DNA from: Pseudomonadota bacterium
Lineage (GTDB): Bacteria; Pseudomonadota; Alphaproteobacteria; Caulobacterales; Caulobacteraceae
Assembly (NCBI GenBank): GCA_023412655.1
Contig: JAEYNH010000207.1
Span: 1-64,000, forward strand
Length of the DNA: 64,000 nt
Reading direction: 5' to 3'
Position 1 is the stretch's first letter, and each line of letters opens with the position of its first letter. The position numbers and the translations under genes were made by a program. Below the pieces are notes generated by a model. It did not search any database. It saw only the letters and a program-made list of their open reading frames with translations, and was not told where the DNA came from. Shown here piece after piece: positions 46,695 to 55,260 of the stretch.

Positions 46695-48542
46695 GTGAGT
46701 GAGACCGGTCCCGAGGCTTCCGCGCCCGGTCGGCCCAGCGCCGGCCAGACCCTGGCCCAGAACCTGGCCGAGGCGGCCGATCGTCGCGGGCGCAGCCGCA
46801 ACGTCGGCGCCCTGCGCCGGCTCGCGCCCTTCATCGCCCGCCACTGGGGCGACGCCATCCTGTCGGGAGTCTTCCTGCTGGCCTCCACCGGCGCCACCCT
46901 GGGCATGTCCGGCGCGATCCGGCTGCTGGTGGACCACCTGCCGCAGGCCCAGCGCACCGGCGCGCCCATCGACCGCTGGTTCCTGCTGATCGGCGCCGTC
47001 GCCCTGGCCTTGGCCCTGGCTTCCGCGCTCCGCTACTTCTTCGTCACCAAGCTGGGCGAGCGGGTGGTGGCCGACCTGCGCAAGGCCGTCTACGCCCACA
47101 TCCTCACCCTCGATCCCTCCTTCTTCCTGAAGACCCGCACGGGCGAGGTGCTCTCGCGCCTGACCACCGACATCGCCATCGTCGAGAACCTGCTGGGCGC
47201 GTCGATCTCGGTCGCCCTGCGCAACCTGCTGACCCTCATCGGGGCGCTGATCCTGCTGTTGATCGTCAGCCCCAAGCTGACGGGCCTGGTGCTGCTGTCC
47301 TTCCCGGTGGTGCTGGCGCCGCTGTTCCTGTTCGGCCGGCGGGTGCGCAAGCTCACCGCCACCACCCAGGACCGGTTCGCCGGCGCGGTGGGCCATGCCG
47401 GCGAAAGCCTCGACGCCCTCGAGACGGTGCAGGCCTTCGGCCGCGAGCGCGCGGCCGCCGAGACCTTCGGCGGGGCGGTGGAACAGGCGTTCCGCCTCTC
47501 GGTCCAGCGGATGACCGCCCGGGCGATCATGACCGCCATGGTCATCGCCCTGGTGTTCGGCGGCATCGTCGGGGTGTTCTGGCTGGGGGTGCACGCCGGC
47601 CTGCGGGGCGAGATGACCTGGGGCGCCCTGTTCCAGTTCGCCTTCCTCTCGGTGATGGCCGCCGGCTCGGTGGGCGCCCTCGGCGAGACCTGGGGTGATG
47701 TCCAGAAGGCCGCCGGCGCCATGGAGCGGGTGGGCGAACTGCTGGACGCCCGGCCGGGCGTCGCCGCCCCGCCGCAGCCCAGGCCCCTGCCCGAGCCGCC
47801 GCGCGGCGATGTCGCCTTCGAGGGCGTCACCTTCGCCTATCCGGGCCGCGACGACCTGCCGGCGCTGCGCGACTTCACCCTGCACGTGCGGCCGGGCGAG
47901 CGCGTGGCCCTGGTCGGGCCCTCCGGGGCCGGCAAGAGCACGGTCTTCCGTCTGCTGCTGCGCTTCTACGATCCGGACCAGGGGCGCATCCTGCTGGACG
48001 GCGTCGACCTGCGTGACGCCGACCCCGTGGCAGTGCGCAGCCGCATGGCCCTCGTGGCCCAGGAGGCGCCGCTGTTCTCGGGCTCGGCCCTGGAGAACGT
48101 GCGCTTCGGCCGGTCCGAGGCCTCGGACGCCGAGGTCCGCGCGGCCATCGCCGCCGCCCACGCCGAGGGCTTCCTGGCCGCCCTGCCGCAGGGGGCCGAC
48201 ACCCCGGTGGGCGAGCGCGCCCGCAGCCTGTCCGGCGGCCAGCGCCAGCGCCTCGCCATCGCCCGCGCCCTGGTGCGCCGGGCCCCGATCCTGCTGCTGG
48301 ACGAGGCCACCAGCGCCCTCGACGCGGAGAACGAGCAACTGGTCCAGCATGCCCTGGACGAGGCCATGATCGGCCAGACCACCCTGGTCATCGCCCACCG
48401 GCTCGCGACGGTGCTCAAGGCCGACCGCATCGTGGTGATGGACGAAGGCCGGGTGGTCGAGGAGGGGACCCACGCCGAACTCGTGGCGCGCAAGGGTCTC
48501 TACGCCCGGCTCGCGGCCCTCCAGTTCGGCCAGGCGGCTTAA
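46695..48542 (+). CDS. ABC transporter, fused permease/ATPase (exporter)
   Basis: A 615-residue half-size exporter. Six transmembrane helices lie in about residues 40-340. The ATPase domain follows with Walker [10 protein letters not shown], signature [16 protein letters not shown] and Walker [40 protein letters not shown] is the first coupling helix region. It resembles MsbA/ATM1-like lipid or drug exporters; the substrate is not indicated by context (rpmE upstream and divergent, GDPD convergent). The predicted start is a GTG. Confidence 0.93.
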   Translation: MSETGPEASAPGRPSAGQTLAQNLAEAADRRGRSRNVGALRRLAPFIARHWGDAILSGVFLLASTGATLGMSGAIRLLVDHLPQAQRTGAPIDRWFLLIGAVALALALASALRYFFVTKLGERVVADLRKAVYAHILTLDPSFFLKTRTGEVLSRLTTDIAIVENLLGASISVALRNLLTLIGALILLLIVSPKLTGLVLLSFPVVLAPLFLFGRRVRKLTATTQDRFAGAVGHAGESLDALETVQAFGRERAAAETFGGAVEQAFRLSVQRMTARAIMTAMVIALVFGGIVGVFWLGVHAGLRGEMTWGALFQFAFLSVMAAGSVGALGETWGDVQKAAGAMERVGELLDARPGVAAPPQPRPLPEPPRGDVAFEGVTFAYPGRDDLPALRDFTLHVRPGERVALVGPSGAGKSTVFRLLLRFYDPDQGRILLDGVDLRDADPVAVRSRMALVAQEAPLFSGSALENVRFGRSEASDAEVRAAIAAAHAEGFLAALPQGADTPVGERARSLSGGQRQRLAIARALVRRAPILLLDEATSALDAENEQLVQHALDEAMIGQTTLVIAHRLATVLKADRIVVMDEGRVVEEGTHAELVARKGLYARLAALQFGQAA

Positions 48543-49558
48543 GGCCAGGCCGCCTGAGGCCGGGCCTGGACGGCCAGGGCGGGGAAGTCGCTGAACACCC
48601 CGTCCACCCCCGCCGCGTAGAGCGCCTGCAGCAGGCTCGGCGCATCGCCGTGCGCGGCGGGGCCGCCCGGCCGCTGCAGGGCCATGGGCAGGAAGTGGTT
48701 CTCCGCCCGCACGGTCCAGGGGTGCACCTGCAGGCCCGCGGCCTGGGCCCAGCCCACCAGCCCCGTGGGCGCTTCCAGCCGCCCGTCGACGACCGGCGTC
48801 ACCAGCGGCCATTCCGGGCCCAGCCCCTCGGCGAAGGCGGCGATGGCCCGCACCCCGGCCTCGTGGGTCACGTCCACCGGCGCCGGGCCCTGGCCCACCA
48901 GCATCACCCGCCGCGCCTTCGACAGGCCGCCAAAGGTCTTCAGCGGCTCCACCTCGAAGCACTGGACGAAGACCTTGGCCGTGGAGCTGTCGAGGTCCGC
49001 CGCCTTCAGGGCGTCCGCCAGCCGCGCCTCCAGGGGCAGTCCGATCCCGGCGAAATAGGTCGGGTGCTTCATCTCCGGATAGACGCCGACGCCCTTCGCC
49101 TTGGCCAGCTTCACCACCTCCTCGAAGGTGGGGATGGTGTCCTGGCCGTCGAACCTGGTGTTGCCGGGCCGTAGCTGCGGCAACCGTTCCCGGGCCCGCA
49201 GGGTCTTCAGCTCGGCCAGGGTGAAGTCCTCAGTGAACCAGCCGGTGACCTGTTGGCCGTCGATGGTCTTGGCGGCCTTGCGGGCCGCGAACTCAGGGCG
49301 GGCGGCCACGTCGGTCGTGCCGCTGATCTCGTTCTCGTGCCGGGCCACCAGATGGCCGTCCCTGGTGGGCACGAGGTCGGGTTCGATGAAGTCGGCGCCC
49401 TGGGCGATGGCCAGCTCATAGGCCATCAGGGTGTGCTCGGGCCGCTCGCCGCTGGCCCCGCGGTGGGCGATGACCATGGGGCGGCCCTTGGGCTGGGCCA
49501 GGGCGGGCGTCGCGGCGAGCGCGAGGCTCGACATTGCAAGGGTGCGGCGGGTCATCAT
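48539..49558 (-). CDS. glycerophosphodiester phosphodiesterase family protein, exported
   Basis: A 339-residue secreted GlpQ-like enzyme. [20 protein letters not shown] is a signal peptide with a twin arginine, ending near ALA-QP. The catalytic histidine and acid pair are in [20 protein letters not shown] and [22 protein letters not shown] region; [13 protein letters not shown] and [14 protein letters not shown] complete the barrel. It should release alcohols and glycerol-3-phosphate from glycerophosphodiesters in the periplasm. The start could be either of two adjacent ATG codons. Confidence 0.93.
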   Translation of the reverse strand: MMTRRTLAMSSLALAATPALAQPKGRPMVIAHRGASGERPEHTLMAYELAIAQGADFIEPDLVPTRDGHLVARHENEISGTTDVAARPEFAARKAAKTIDGQQVTGWFTEDFTLAELKTLRARERLPQLRPGNTRFDGQDTIPTFEEVVKLAKAKGVGVYPEMKHPTYFAGIGLPLEARLADALKAADLDSSTAKVFVQCFEVEPLKTFGGLSKARRVMLVGQGPAPVDVTHEAGVRAIAAFAEGLGPEWPLVTPVVDGRLEAPTGLVGWAQAAGLQVHPWTVRAENHFLPMALQRPGGPAAHGDAPSLLQALYAAGVDGVFSDFPALAVQARPQAAWP

Positions 49559-49591
49559 GCCCGCCACCTTAGCCGTGTTTGCGGCGGCCGC

Positions 49592-50392
49592 TTACTTGGC
49601 TGCGGCCTGCAGCCGGTCCAGCAGCAGCGGATGGATGTCCAGGTTGCCGGCGACCACCGAACCGGCCTTCAGCATGTCCTCGCCGCCCTCGGCGTCGGTC
49701 ACCTTGCCGCCGGCCTCGGTGACCATGAGGATGCCCGCCGCCAGGTCCCAGGCCTTCAGGTCCCGCTCCCAGTAGCCGTCGAAGCGGCCGGCCGCCACCC
49801 AGGCCAGGTCCAGGGCGGCCGAGCCGAAGCGGCGGACGCCGGCCACCCGCTGGCTGATCTGGTGCAGCTCCTTGAGGAACCGGGCGTGCTGGCCATGCCC
49901 CAGGAACGGGATGCCGGTGGCCAGCACCGACTCATCCAGCCGCTGGCGGGCGGCCACGCGCAGGCGCTTGTCGTTGACGTAGCAGCCCTTGCCCTTCTCG
50001 GCCCAGAACAGCTCGTTGGTGGCCGGGTTGTAGGTCACCGCGGCGACCACGCCGACGCCTTCGCGCTCCAGGGCGATGTTGATGGCGAAGTGCGGGATCG
50101 CGTGCAGGAAGTTGGTGGTGCCGTCCAGCGGGTCGACGATCCAGGTGTGGGTCTTGTCGGTGCCCTCGATCATGCCGCGCTCCTCGCCCCAGAAGGAGTA
50201 GCCGGGGCGCGCCTTGGTCAGGGCCTCGAACAGCACCTGCTCGGCCTTGAGGTCGGCGGCGGACACGAAGTCGGCAGGGGCTTTCTTGGCCACCTGCAGC
50301 TCGGCGAGTTCGCCGAAGTCGCGGTTGAGCCCGCGCGCGGCCTTGCGCGCGGCGTCGCTCATTACTTTCAGAAGGGCCGATTGGGCGATCAT
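49592..50392 (-). CDS. inositol monophosphatase family protein (SuhB-like)
   Basis: A 266-residue Mg-dependent phosphatase. Metal-binding motif A is IVDPLDGTTNFLHAIPHFAI and motif B is KAWDLAAGILMVTEAGGKVT; the conserved Glu is in FWGEERGMIEGTD. Length agrees with SuhB, which dephosphorylates inositol-1-phosphate and in E. coli also joins rRNA antitermination complexes. Its substrate here is not proven. It follows the GDPD gene start by 33 bases and both are on the minus strand. Confidence 0.93.
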   Translation of the reverse strand: MIAQSALLKVMSDAARKAARGLNRDFGELAELQVAKKAPADFVSAADLKAEQVLFEALTKARPGYSFWGEERGMIEGTDKTHTWIVDPLDGTTNFLHAIPHFAINIALEREGVGVVAAVTYNPATNELFWAEKGKGCYVNDKRLRVAARQRLDESVLATGIPFLGHGQHARFLKELHQISQRVAGVRRFGSAALDLAWVAAGRFDGYWERDLKAWDLAAGILMVTEAGGKVTDAEGGEDMLKAGSVVAGNLDIHPLLLDRLQAAAK

Positions 50393-50520
50393 GGGCGGCG
50401 GAACCTAGTTGCGGGGTTGCGGCAAGGCAAGGCGGGCGCCCACACTGCGACGACGGATGCTTTACAGGCGCCGGCCGCCGCCCGCCACTGGGTGGTGACA
50501 CCGGGCCGCGGAGGGACGCC

Positions 50521-50934
50521 ATGGACAAGGTGTGGAACGCCGCCTGCGCCTGCGGCCAGATGTCGGTCCGGCTGCGCGGGGCCCCCAAGCTGGTGTCCAG
50601 TTGCTGCTGCGAGGCCTGCCAGAGGCGCGGCGGGGCCTTCGTCAGCGTCACGGTCTTCTTCGACGACGACCAGGTGCTCGAGCGGCGCGGCGAAACGCGC
50701 ACCTGGCGCCGGACCGGCGAAAGCGGACACGTCATCGACTTCAGCTTCTGCCCCACCTGCGGCTCCACCGTCTGGTGGCGGGCGCAGGCCCGGCCGGGGA
50801 CGGTGCTGGTGGCCGGCGGCTGCATGACCGATCCCGAACTGCCGGGGCCCGAGCGGCTCATCTGGACCGACTACCGTCACCCCTCGGTGCGGATGGCCGA
50901 GAACGTGCGGGAATATCCGCGCGGGCCGAACTAG
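50521..50934 (+). CDS. GFA/CENP-V domain-containing protein
   Basis: A 137-residue zinc protein. [20 protein letters not shown] followed by [19 protein letters not shown] and [13 protein letters not shown] give the cysteine pattern of the glutathione-dependent-formaldehyde-activating (GFA)/CENP-V fold. Most family members lack proven GFA activity. The gene is divergent from the inositol phosphatase gene; its stop overlaps the thiE stop by four bases. Confidence 0.9.
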   Translation: MDKVWNAACACGQMSVRLRGAPKLVSSCCCEACQRRGGAFVSVTVFFDDDQVLERRGETRTWRRTGESGHVIDFSFCPTCGSTVWWRAQARPGTVLVAGGCMTDPELPGPERLIWTDYRHPSVRMAENVREYPRGPN

Positions 50935-51584
50935 CCCTCGCGCTCGTCCAGGCCGGCCTCGATCTCGCGGTTGAAGGCCGCCACCGCGGCGGCGGGGCCT
51001 AGGGGATGGGCCCAGACCCCAGACGAGACGGCCAGGAAGTCGGCGCCGGCCCGGACCAGTTGCCGGGCGGTGGCCACCGTGATTCCGCCGATGGCCACGC
51101 AGGGCGTCTCCATCGTCTCCTGCCAGATGGTCAGGATCTCCGGGTCGGCCCGGGTCTGGGCGTCCTTGGTGGTGGTGGGGAAGAAGGCGCCGAACGCCAC
51201 ATAGTCGGCGCCCGCCTCGGCCGCTTCCATGGCCAGGTGCCGGCTGTCGTGGCAGGTGACCCCGATGATGCGATCGCGGCCCATCAGCCGCCGCGCCTCG
51301 GCATAGGATGCATCCTGCTGGCCGATGTGGACCCCGTCACAGCCCAGCCTGGCCGCCAGGTCCGGACGGTCGTTGAGGATCACCGCCAGGCCCCGCGCGG
51401 CGGCGATGGGCCCAAGCACGTCCACGGCCGCGGCGATCACCTCGTCGGGCTGGTCCTTCAGCCGGATCTGCAGGGCGGCGACGTCGCCGGCGTCCAGCGC
51501 ATGGGCCAGGGTCCGGCCGAACTCGGCCAGGTCGTCCAGGCGCGGCGGGGTGATCAGGTATAGGCGGCAGAGCGGAGAGGCCAT
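50931..51584 (-). CDS. thiE: thiamine phosphate synthase
   Basis: A 217-residue TIM-barrel enzyme joining hydroxymethylpyrimidine-PP and thiazole phosphate. [20 protein letters not shown] (usual QLR-K motif), [20 protein letters not shown] and [17 protein letters not shown] hold pyrophosphate and Mg ligands; [15 protein letters not shown] and [20 protein letters not shown] are also typical. It is not near other thi genes. The start is 13 bases after the DUF2474-like gene's stop, so it may be transcribed with the cyd genes. Confidence 0.92.
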   Translation of the reverse strand: MASPLCRLYLITPPRLDDLAEFGRTLAHALDAGDVAALQIRLKDQPDEVIAAAVDVLGPIAAARGLAVILNDRPDLAARLGCDGVHIGQQDASYAEARRLMGRDRIIGVTCHDSRHLAMEAAEAGADYVAFGAFFPTTTKDAQTRADPEILTIWQETMETPCVAIGGITVATARQLVRAGADFLAVSSGVWAHPLGPAAAVAAFNREIEAGLDEREG

Positions 51585-51597
51585 GCCGCCCTAGACC

Positions 51598-51744
51598 TCA
51601 TCTCAGCAGGGCTTTCAAGGCGTAGGCGAACGCCGCGGTCGCGGTGGACGCGCCCACGGCCAGGGCGATGAACCATGCCAGCCGCCGCCAGAGGGGGGCC
51701 TGCGGCGCGCCCGGCTCGGGCGGGGGTTCAATGATAGCCCGCAT
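51598..51744 (-). CDS. DUF2474-like small subunit of the bd-type oxidase
   Basis: A 48-residue single-helix protein beginning MRAIIEPPPEPGAPQAP, then LWRRLAWFIALAVGAST before the helix end KALLR. Small proteins of this shape (CydX, CydZ, CioZ; DUF2474) follow cydB and stabilise the heme centres of cytochrome bd. Here the ATG lies inside the cydB end, with 17 bases of overlap, which supports it as a third oxidase subunit. The coding frame is intact though short. Confidence 0.82.
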   Translation of the reverse strand: MRAIIEPPPEPGAPQAPLWRRLAWFIALAVGASTATAAFAYALKALLR

Positions 51745-52753
51745 CGGGGCTCACCTTGCCTCGGAAGATCCAGTAGACCCAGCCCGTATAGGCCAGGATC
51801 GCCGGCAGCAGGATCACCACGCCCACCAGCATCAGGGCCAGGGCGTTGTCGGCCGAAGCCGCCTGCCGGTAGGTCATGTCGTAGGGCACGATGTTCGGGA
51901 AGAAGCTGATCGCCAGGCCCAGGTAGCCCGACAGGAACACCGCGAAGGCGCCCGCGAACGGCCAGCCGTGCGAGTGGCGGCTCAGGCCGATGACCACGGC
52001 GGCCAGGCCCGCCAGGCCCAGCAGCGGCACGGGGGTCAGCATCAGCAGCTCGTCCACATTGATCCCGCCGTCCTGGAAGCCCCACCGGTGGGCGATGCGC
52101 GGATGGACCAGCAGGGTCGCCAGGCTGATCGCCGCCAGCAGCAGCGCCGAGGCCGCGGCCGAGATCCAGGCCCAGCGGCGGGCCCGTCCGTGCAGCTCGT
52201 CCTCGGTCTTGAGGATCAGCCAGGTGGCCCCCAGCAGGGCGTAGCCGGCCACCAGCCCGCAGGCCACCATGAGCGTATAGGGGGTCAGCCAGTCGAAGGG
52301 TCCGCCGGCGAACTGATGGTCCCTCAGGGTCACCCCCTGGATGAAGCCCCCCAGCACCAGCCCCTGGGCGAAGGTCGCGACGATCGAGCCCCCGGCGAAG
52401 GCGGCGGTCCAGAAGCGCTTGCCGCGGCGCCGGCCGCGCAGGCGGAACTCGAAGGCCACCCCGCGCAGGATCAGCGCCAGCAGCATCAGCAGCACCGGGA
52501 TGTAGAGGGCCGGCATCAGGGCGCCGTAGGCGGCGGGGAAGGCGGCGAACAGGCCGCCGCCGCCCAGCACCAGCCAGGTCTCGTTGCCGTCCCAGATGGG
52601 GGCCACCGTGTCCATCATCACGTCCCGCTCGGCCGGGGAGGCGGCGAACGGGAAGAGGATGCCGACCCCCAGGTCGAAGCCGTCCAGCAGCACGTACATC
52701 AGGACGCTGACGGCGATGATCGCGGCCCAGATCAGCGGCAGGTCCAGGGTCAT
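51728..52753 (-). CDS. cydB: cytochrome d ubiquinol oxidase subunit II
   Basis: A 341-residue membrane subunit with eight to nine helices. The family start LPLIWAAIIAVSVLMYVLLD followed by GFDLGVGILFPF and WDGNETWLVLGGGGLFAAFP is clear. It pairs with CydA in a quinol:oxygen oxidoreductase for microaerobic respiration and stress tolerance. The gene overlaps cydA by four bases (ATGA) and the DUF2474-like gene by 17. GNETWLVLGG is seen in both bd and cyanide-insensitive types; the short CydA partner places it in the latter. Confidence 0.95.
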   Translation of the reverse strand: MTLDLPLIWAAIIAVSVLMYVLLDGFDLGVGILFPFAASPAERDVMMDTVAPIWDGNETWLVLGGGGLFAAFPAAYGALMPALYIPVLLMLLALILRGVAFEFRLRGRRRGKRFWTAAFAGGSIVATFAQGLVLGGFIQGVTLRDHQFAGGPFDWLTPYTLMVACGLVAGYALLGATWLILKTEDELHGRARRWAWISAAASALLLAAISLATLLVHPRIAHRWGFQDGGINVDELLMLTPVPLLGLAGLAAVVIGLSRHSHGWPFAGAFAVFLSGYLGLAISFFPNIVPYDMTYRQAASADNALALMLVGVVILLPAILAYTGWVYWIFRGKVSPDAGYH

Positions 52754-54153
52754 GCGCGCTCCTCCGGATCAGGCGCCGCCCCAAGCGCATAGCCGGGCGG
52801 GCGTGGCTTCAGCGGCGGCTCGGTGTCGGGGGTCTCCGGCGGGCGTGGCCCGATGGCGATGAGCCGAAGGATGTAGAGGGCCCCGACGCTGAAGACGATG
52901 CCGTAGACGATGAGGAAGCCGAGCAGCGAGGCCGAGACCGAGCCCGAGCCCAGGGGCGAAACCGCGTCGGCGGTCCGCAGCAGGCCGTAGACCACATAGG
53001 GCTGGCGGCCCACCTCGGCGACGATCCAGCCGGCGATCACCGCCACGAAGCCGCTGGGGCCCATGATCACGCAGGCCCACAGGAACGGTCGTTTGTGCTC
53101 GGGGCCCTTGGTGCGCCAGATCAGCCAGGCGCCCCAGAGCCCCAGGGCGATCATCAGCAGGCCCAGCCCCACCATCACCCGGAAGGCCCAGAAGACCATG
53201 GCCACCGGCGGCCGGTCGTCGGGCGGGAAGGCCTTCAGGCCGGTGACCTCGGCGGTGCTCTTGCCGGCGGTGATCCAGCTTCCGATGTTCGGGATGGAGA
53301 TTTCCCAGTGGTTCGTCTCGGCCGCGCGGTCGGGCCAGGCGAACACGTGGAAGGGCTGGTTGGCCCGGGTCTCCCAGAAGGCCTCGATGGCCGCCAGCTT
53401 GGCGGGCTGGACCTCCAGCACCTCCTTGCCGGACAGGTCCCCCACCACCAGCTGCAGCGGCGCGACGATGGCGAACATGCCGATGGCCATGCGCAGGGCG
53501 ATGCGCGACTCCGGCTCATCCGTCCGCCGCAGCAGCCGCCAGGCCGAGGCCGCCCCCACCACCAGCGAGGTGGTGAGGTAGGCCGCAAGCACCATGTGGG
53601 CGATGCGTTCGGGGAAGGTCGGCGAGATGATCACCGCCCACCAGTCGGTGGCCCGAAGCGTCCCGTCCGGCATGTGGGCGAAGCCCGACGGATACTGCAT
53701 CCACGAGTTGGCCGAGATGATCCAGAAGGCCGAAACCAGGGTGCCGATGGCCACCATCACCGTGGCCGTGAAGTGCAGCTTCGGCCCCACCTTGCGCCAG
53801 CCGAACAGCATCACCCCGAGGAAGCTGGCCTCCAGGAAGAAGGCGGTGAGCACCTCGAAGGCGAACAGCGGCCCGATCACCGGAGAGACGATGGTGGAGA
53901 ACACGCTCCAGTTGGTGCCGAGCTGGTAGCTCATCACCACGCCCGAGACGACGCCCATGCCGAACGACAGGGCGAAGATCTTCACCCAGAACAGGTAAAG
54001 TGTCTTGAAGACTTCGCGGCGGGTGGCCAGCCAAAGCCCCTCCAGCACGGCCAGGAAACTGGCCAGGCCGATAGTGAAGCTTGGGAAGATGATGTGGAAC
54101 GCGATCGTGAACGCGAACTGCAACCGCGACAGCATAAGCGCATCCAAGTCCAT
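52750..54153 (-). CDS. cydA: cytochrome ubiquinol oxidase subunit I (short-Q-loop, CIO type)
   Basis: A 467-residue heme subunit. His19 in FAFTIAFHIIFPSFTIGLAS ligates heme b595/d, and the His in FPERIAHMVLAAY (about residue 186) heme b558. EVLTAFFLEASFLGVMLFGW carries the two proton-path glutamates. Total length and absence of a long Q-loop insertion mark the cyanide-insensitive subtype. The usual GRQPW motif is GRQPYVVYGLLRTADAVSP here. It is the first gene of cydA-cydB-DUF2474, and its start lies 174 bases from the divergent bfd gene. I found no FNR/FixK box. Confidence 0.95.
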   Translation of the reverse strand: MDLDALMLSRLQFAFTIAFHIIFPSFTIGLASFLAVLEGLWLATRREVFKTLYLFWVKIFALSFGMGVVSGVVMSYQLGTNWSVFSTIVSPVIGPLFAFEVLTAFFLEASFLGVMLFGWRKVGPKLHFTATVMVAIGTLVSAFWIISANSWMQYPSGFAHMPDGTLRATDWWAVIISPTFPERIAHMVLAAYLTTSLVVGAASAWRLLRRTDEPESRIALRMAIGMFAIVAPLQLVVGDLSGKEVLEVQPAKLAAIEAFWETRANQPFHVFAWPDRAAETNHWEISIPNIGSWITAGKSTAEVTGLKAFPPDDRPPVAMVFWAFRVMVGLGLLMIALGLWGAWLIWRTKGPEHKRPFLWACVIMGPSGFVAVIAGWIVAEVGRQPYVVYGLLRTADAVSPLGSGSVSASLLGFLIVYGIVFSVGALYILRLIAIGPRPPETPDTEPPLKPRPPGYALGAAPDPEERA

Positions 54154-54254
54154 AGCGGTCCTCGATCACGCAGCGTCGGCCCCAACATTAGACCGTTGGC
54201 TCGTATAACACGGTGATCGCAGAGCGGGAGCCTGTGTCTCTTGTGAAGCTTTAA

Positions 54255-54295
54255 CTTGCGAATGACTTGCAAAGGCGTTTGCAACGGGCTAGACC
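54255..54295 (+). promoter_or_regulatory. bfd promoter with overlapping dyads (candidate iron-regulator operator)
   Basis: TTGCAAA (54267-54273) and GCTAGACC (54288-54295), 14 bases apart, resemble the Caulobacter housekeeping promoter. Over this sits a perfect dyad TTGCAAA-GGCG-TTTGCAA (54267-54284), and immediately upstream CTTGCGAATGACTTGCAAA (54255-54273). The second motif recurs twice before bfr, in one case inverted. The position fits a repressor blocking RNA polymerase; Fur is the natural candidate for bfd. Confidence 0.5.
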
Positions 54296-54327
54296 GTCGT
54301 CAGATCGGCCAGGAGCGCTCCGCCCAC

Positions 54328-54513
54328 ATGTACGTGTGCAATTGCAATGGCATTCGCGAGCGCGACGTGCGCGCCGCCATCGCAGCCGGGGCGTCCCGTC
54401 CGGCTCAGATCTTCAAGGCCTGCGATTCCGCGGCTCAGTGCGCCCGCTGCGTCTGCGACATGCGCAAGATCCTCGACGAGGAGCGCGAGGCGCTGCGCTA
54501 CGCCGCCGAATAG
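54328..54513 (+). CDS. bfd: bacterioferritin-associated ferredoxin
   Basis: A 61-residue [2Fe-2S] protein. The four cluster cysteines are Cys4 and Cys6 (MYVCNCNGI) and the pair in SAAQCARCVCDM. It docks on bacterioferritin and passes electrons to the heme so that stored iron is released. The ATG at 54328 gives the normal family N-terminus, with AGGAGCG about 11 bases upstream. It lies 164 bases upstream of bfr on the same strand. Confidence 0.95.
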   Translation: MYVCNCNGIRERDVRAAIAAGASRPAQIFKACDSAAQCARCVCDMRKILDEEREALRYAAE

Positions 54514-54542
54514 GCTGAGCCGTTCGGATTTTTCCGGCGATC

Positions 54543-54600
54543 GAAAGTCATTCGCAGCGAAAACTGCGGGTTTCTCGGCTACCGCAAATCACTTGCAGAC
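54543..54600. promoter_or_regulatory. two copies of the bfd-type dyad motif upstream of bfr
   Basis: GAAAGTCATTCGCAG (54543-54557) is the reverse complement of CTGCGAATGACTTTC, close to the bfd motif TTGCGAATGACTTGC. ACCGCAAATCACTTGCAGAC (54581-54600) is a direct-orientation copy. Both fit GCnAnTnAnTnGC. A TTGACCT (54607-54613) just beyond could be the bfr -35 element. Common control of bfd and bfr by one iron regulator is inferred. Confidence 0.45.
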
Positions 54601-54677
54601 ATAGCCTTTGACCTGGCCCCCGGGCGCAGGCATTCCGGCCTTCGGTATCTGACGCTGATCTGGACGGAGGCATGGCG

Positions 54678-55163
54678 ATGCAAGGCGACAAGGCGATCAT
54701 CAGGCTCTTGAACGCGGTGCTCACCAACGAGCTGACGGCGATCAACCAGTACTATCTGCACGCCCGGATGTACGAGAACTGGGGCTTCGCCAAGCTCGGC
54801 AAGATCACCTACGAAGAGTCGATCGGCGAGATGAAGCACGCCGACAAGCTCATCAAGCGCATCCTGTTCCTCGACGGCCTGCCCAACCTTCAGGACCTGC
54901 ACAAGCTGTCCATCGGCGAGAGCGTGGGCGAGTGCCTGGCGGCCGACCTCGGGGTCGAGGTTCGCGGCCGCGAGACCCAGATCGAGGCCATCCGCCTGTG
55001 CGAGGCCAGCTCCGACTTCGTCTCCCGCGAGGTGCTGGTGGAAATCCTCGACGACACCGAGGAGCACATCGACTTCCTCGAGACCGAGCTGTCGCTGCTG
55101 AAGAGCCTGGGCGAGCAGAACTACCTGCAGCGCGCCACCGGCGAACTCGGCGAAAAGGACTGA
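54678..55163 (+). CDS. bfr: bacterioferritin
   Basis: A 161-residue four-helix-bundle ferritin forming a 24-subunit shell. Starting at 54678 the numbering equals E. coli Bfr: Glu18, Glu51, heme ligand Met52 (GEMKHADKL), His54, Glu94 and His130 are all present. Position 127, normally Glu, is Thr (DDTEEH). GGAGG at 54666-54670 is seven bases before this ATG, but only one base before the ATG two codons earlier, so 54678 is chosen. The gene follows bfd and shares its regulatory motif. Confidence 0.95.
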   Translation: MQGDKAIIRLLNAVLTNELTAINQYYLHARMYENWGFAKLGKITYEESIGEMKHADKLIKRILFLDGLPNLQDLHKLSIGESVGECLAADLGVEVRGRETQIEAIRLCEASSDFVSREVLVEILDDTEEHIDFLETELSLLKSLGEQNYLQRATGELGEKD

Positions 55164-55260
55164 CCACTTCCGAGGTGGCCGGACTGGCCACTGGACGATT
55201 GCCAGCCTGACCCCGCCCGCCCTACGCTCGTTCCAAGAACGGGAATCCGGGAGGGGCGGG

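Noticed and set aside
54154..54327. FNR/FixK box upstream of the bd oxidase genes
   Set aside because: No TTGAT-N4-ATCAA-like sequence was found; the clear dyads in this interval are on the bfd side and fit an iron regulator better.
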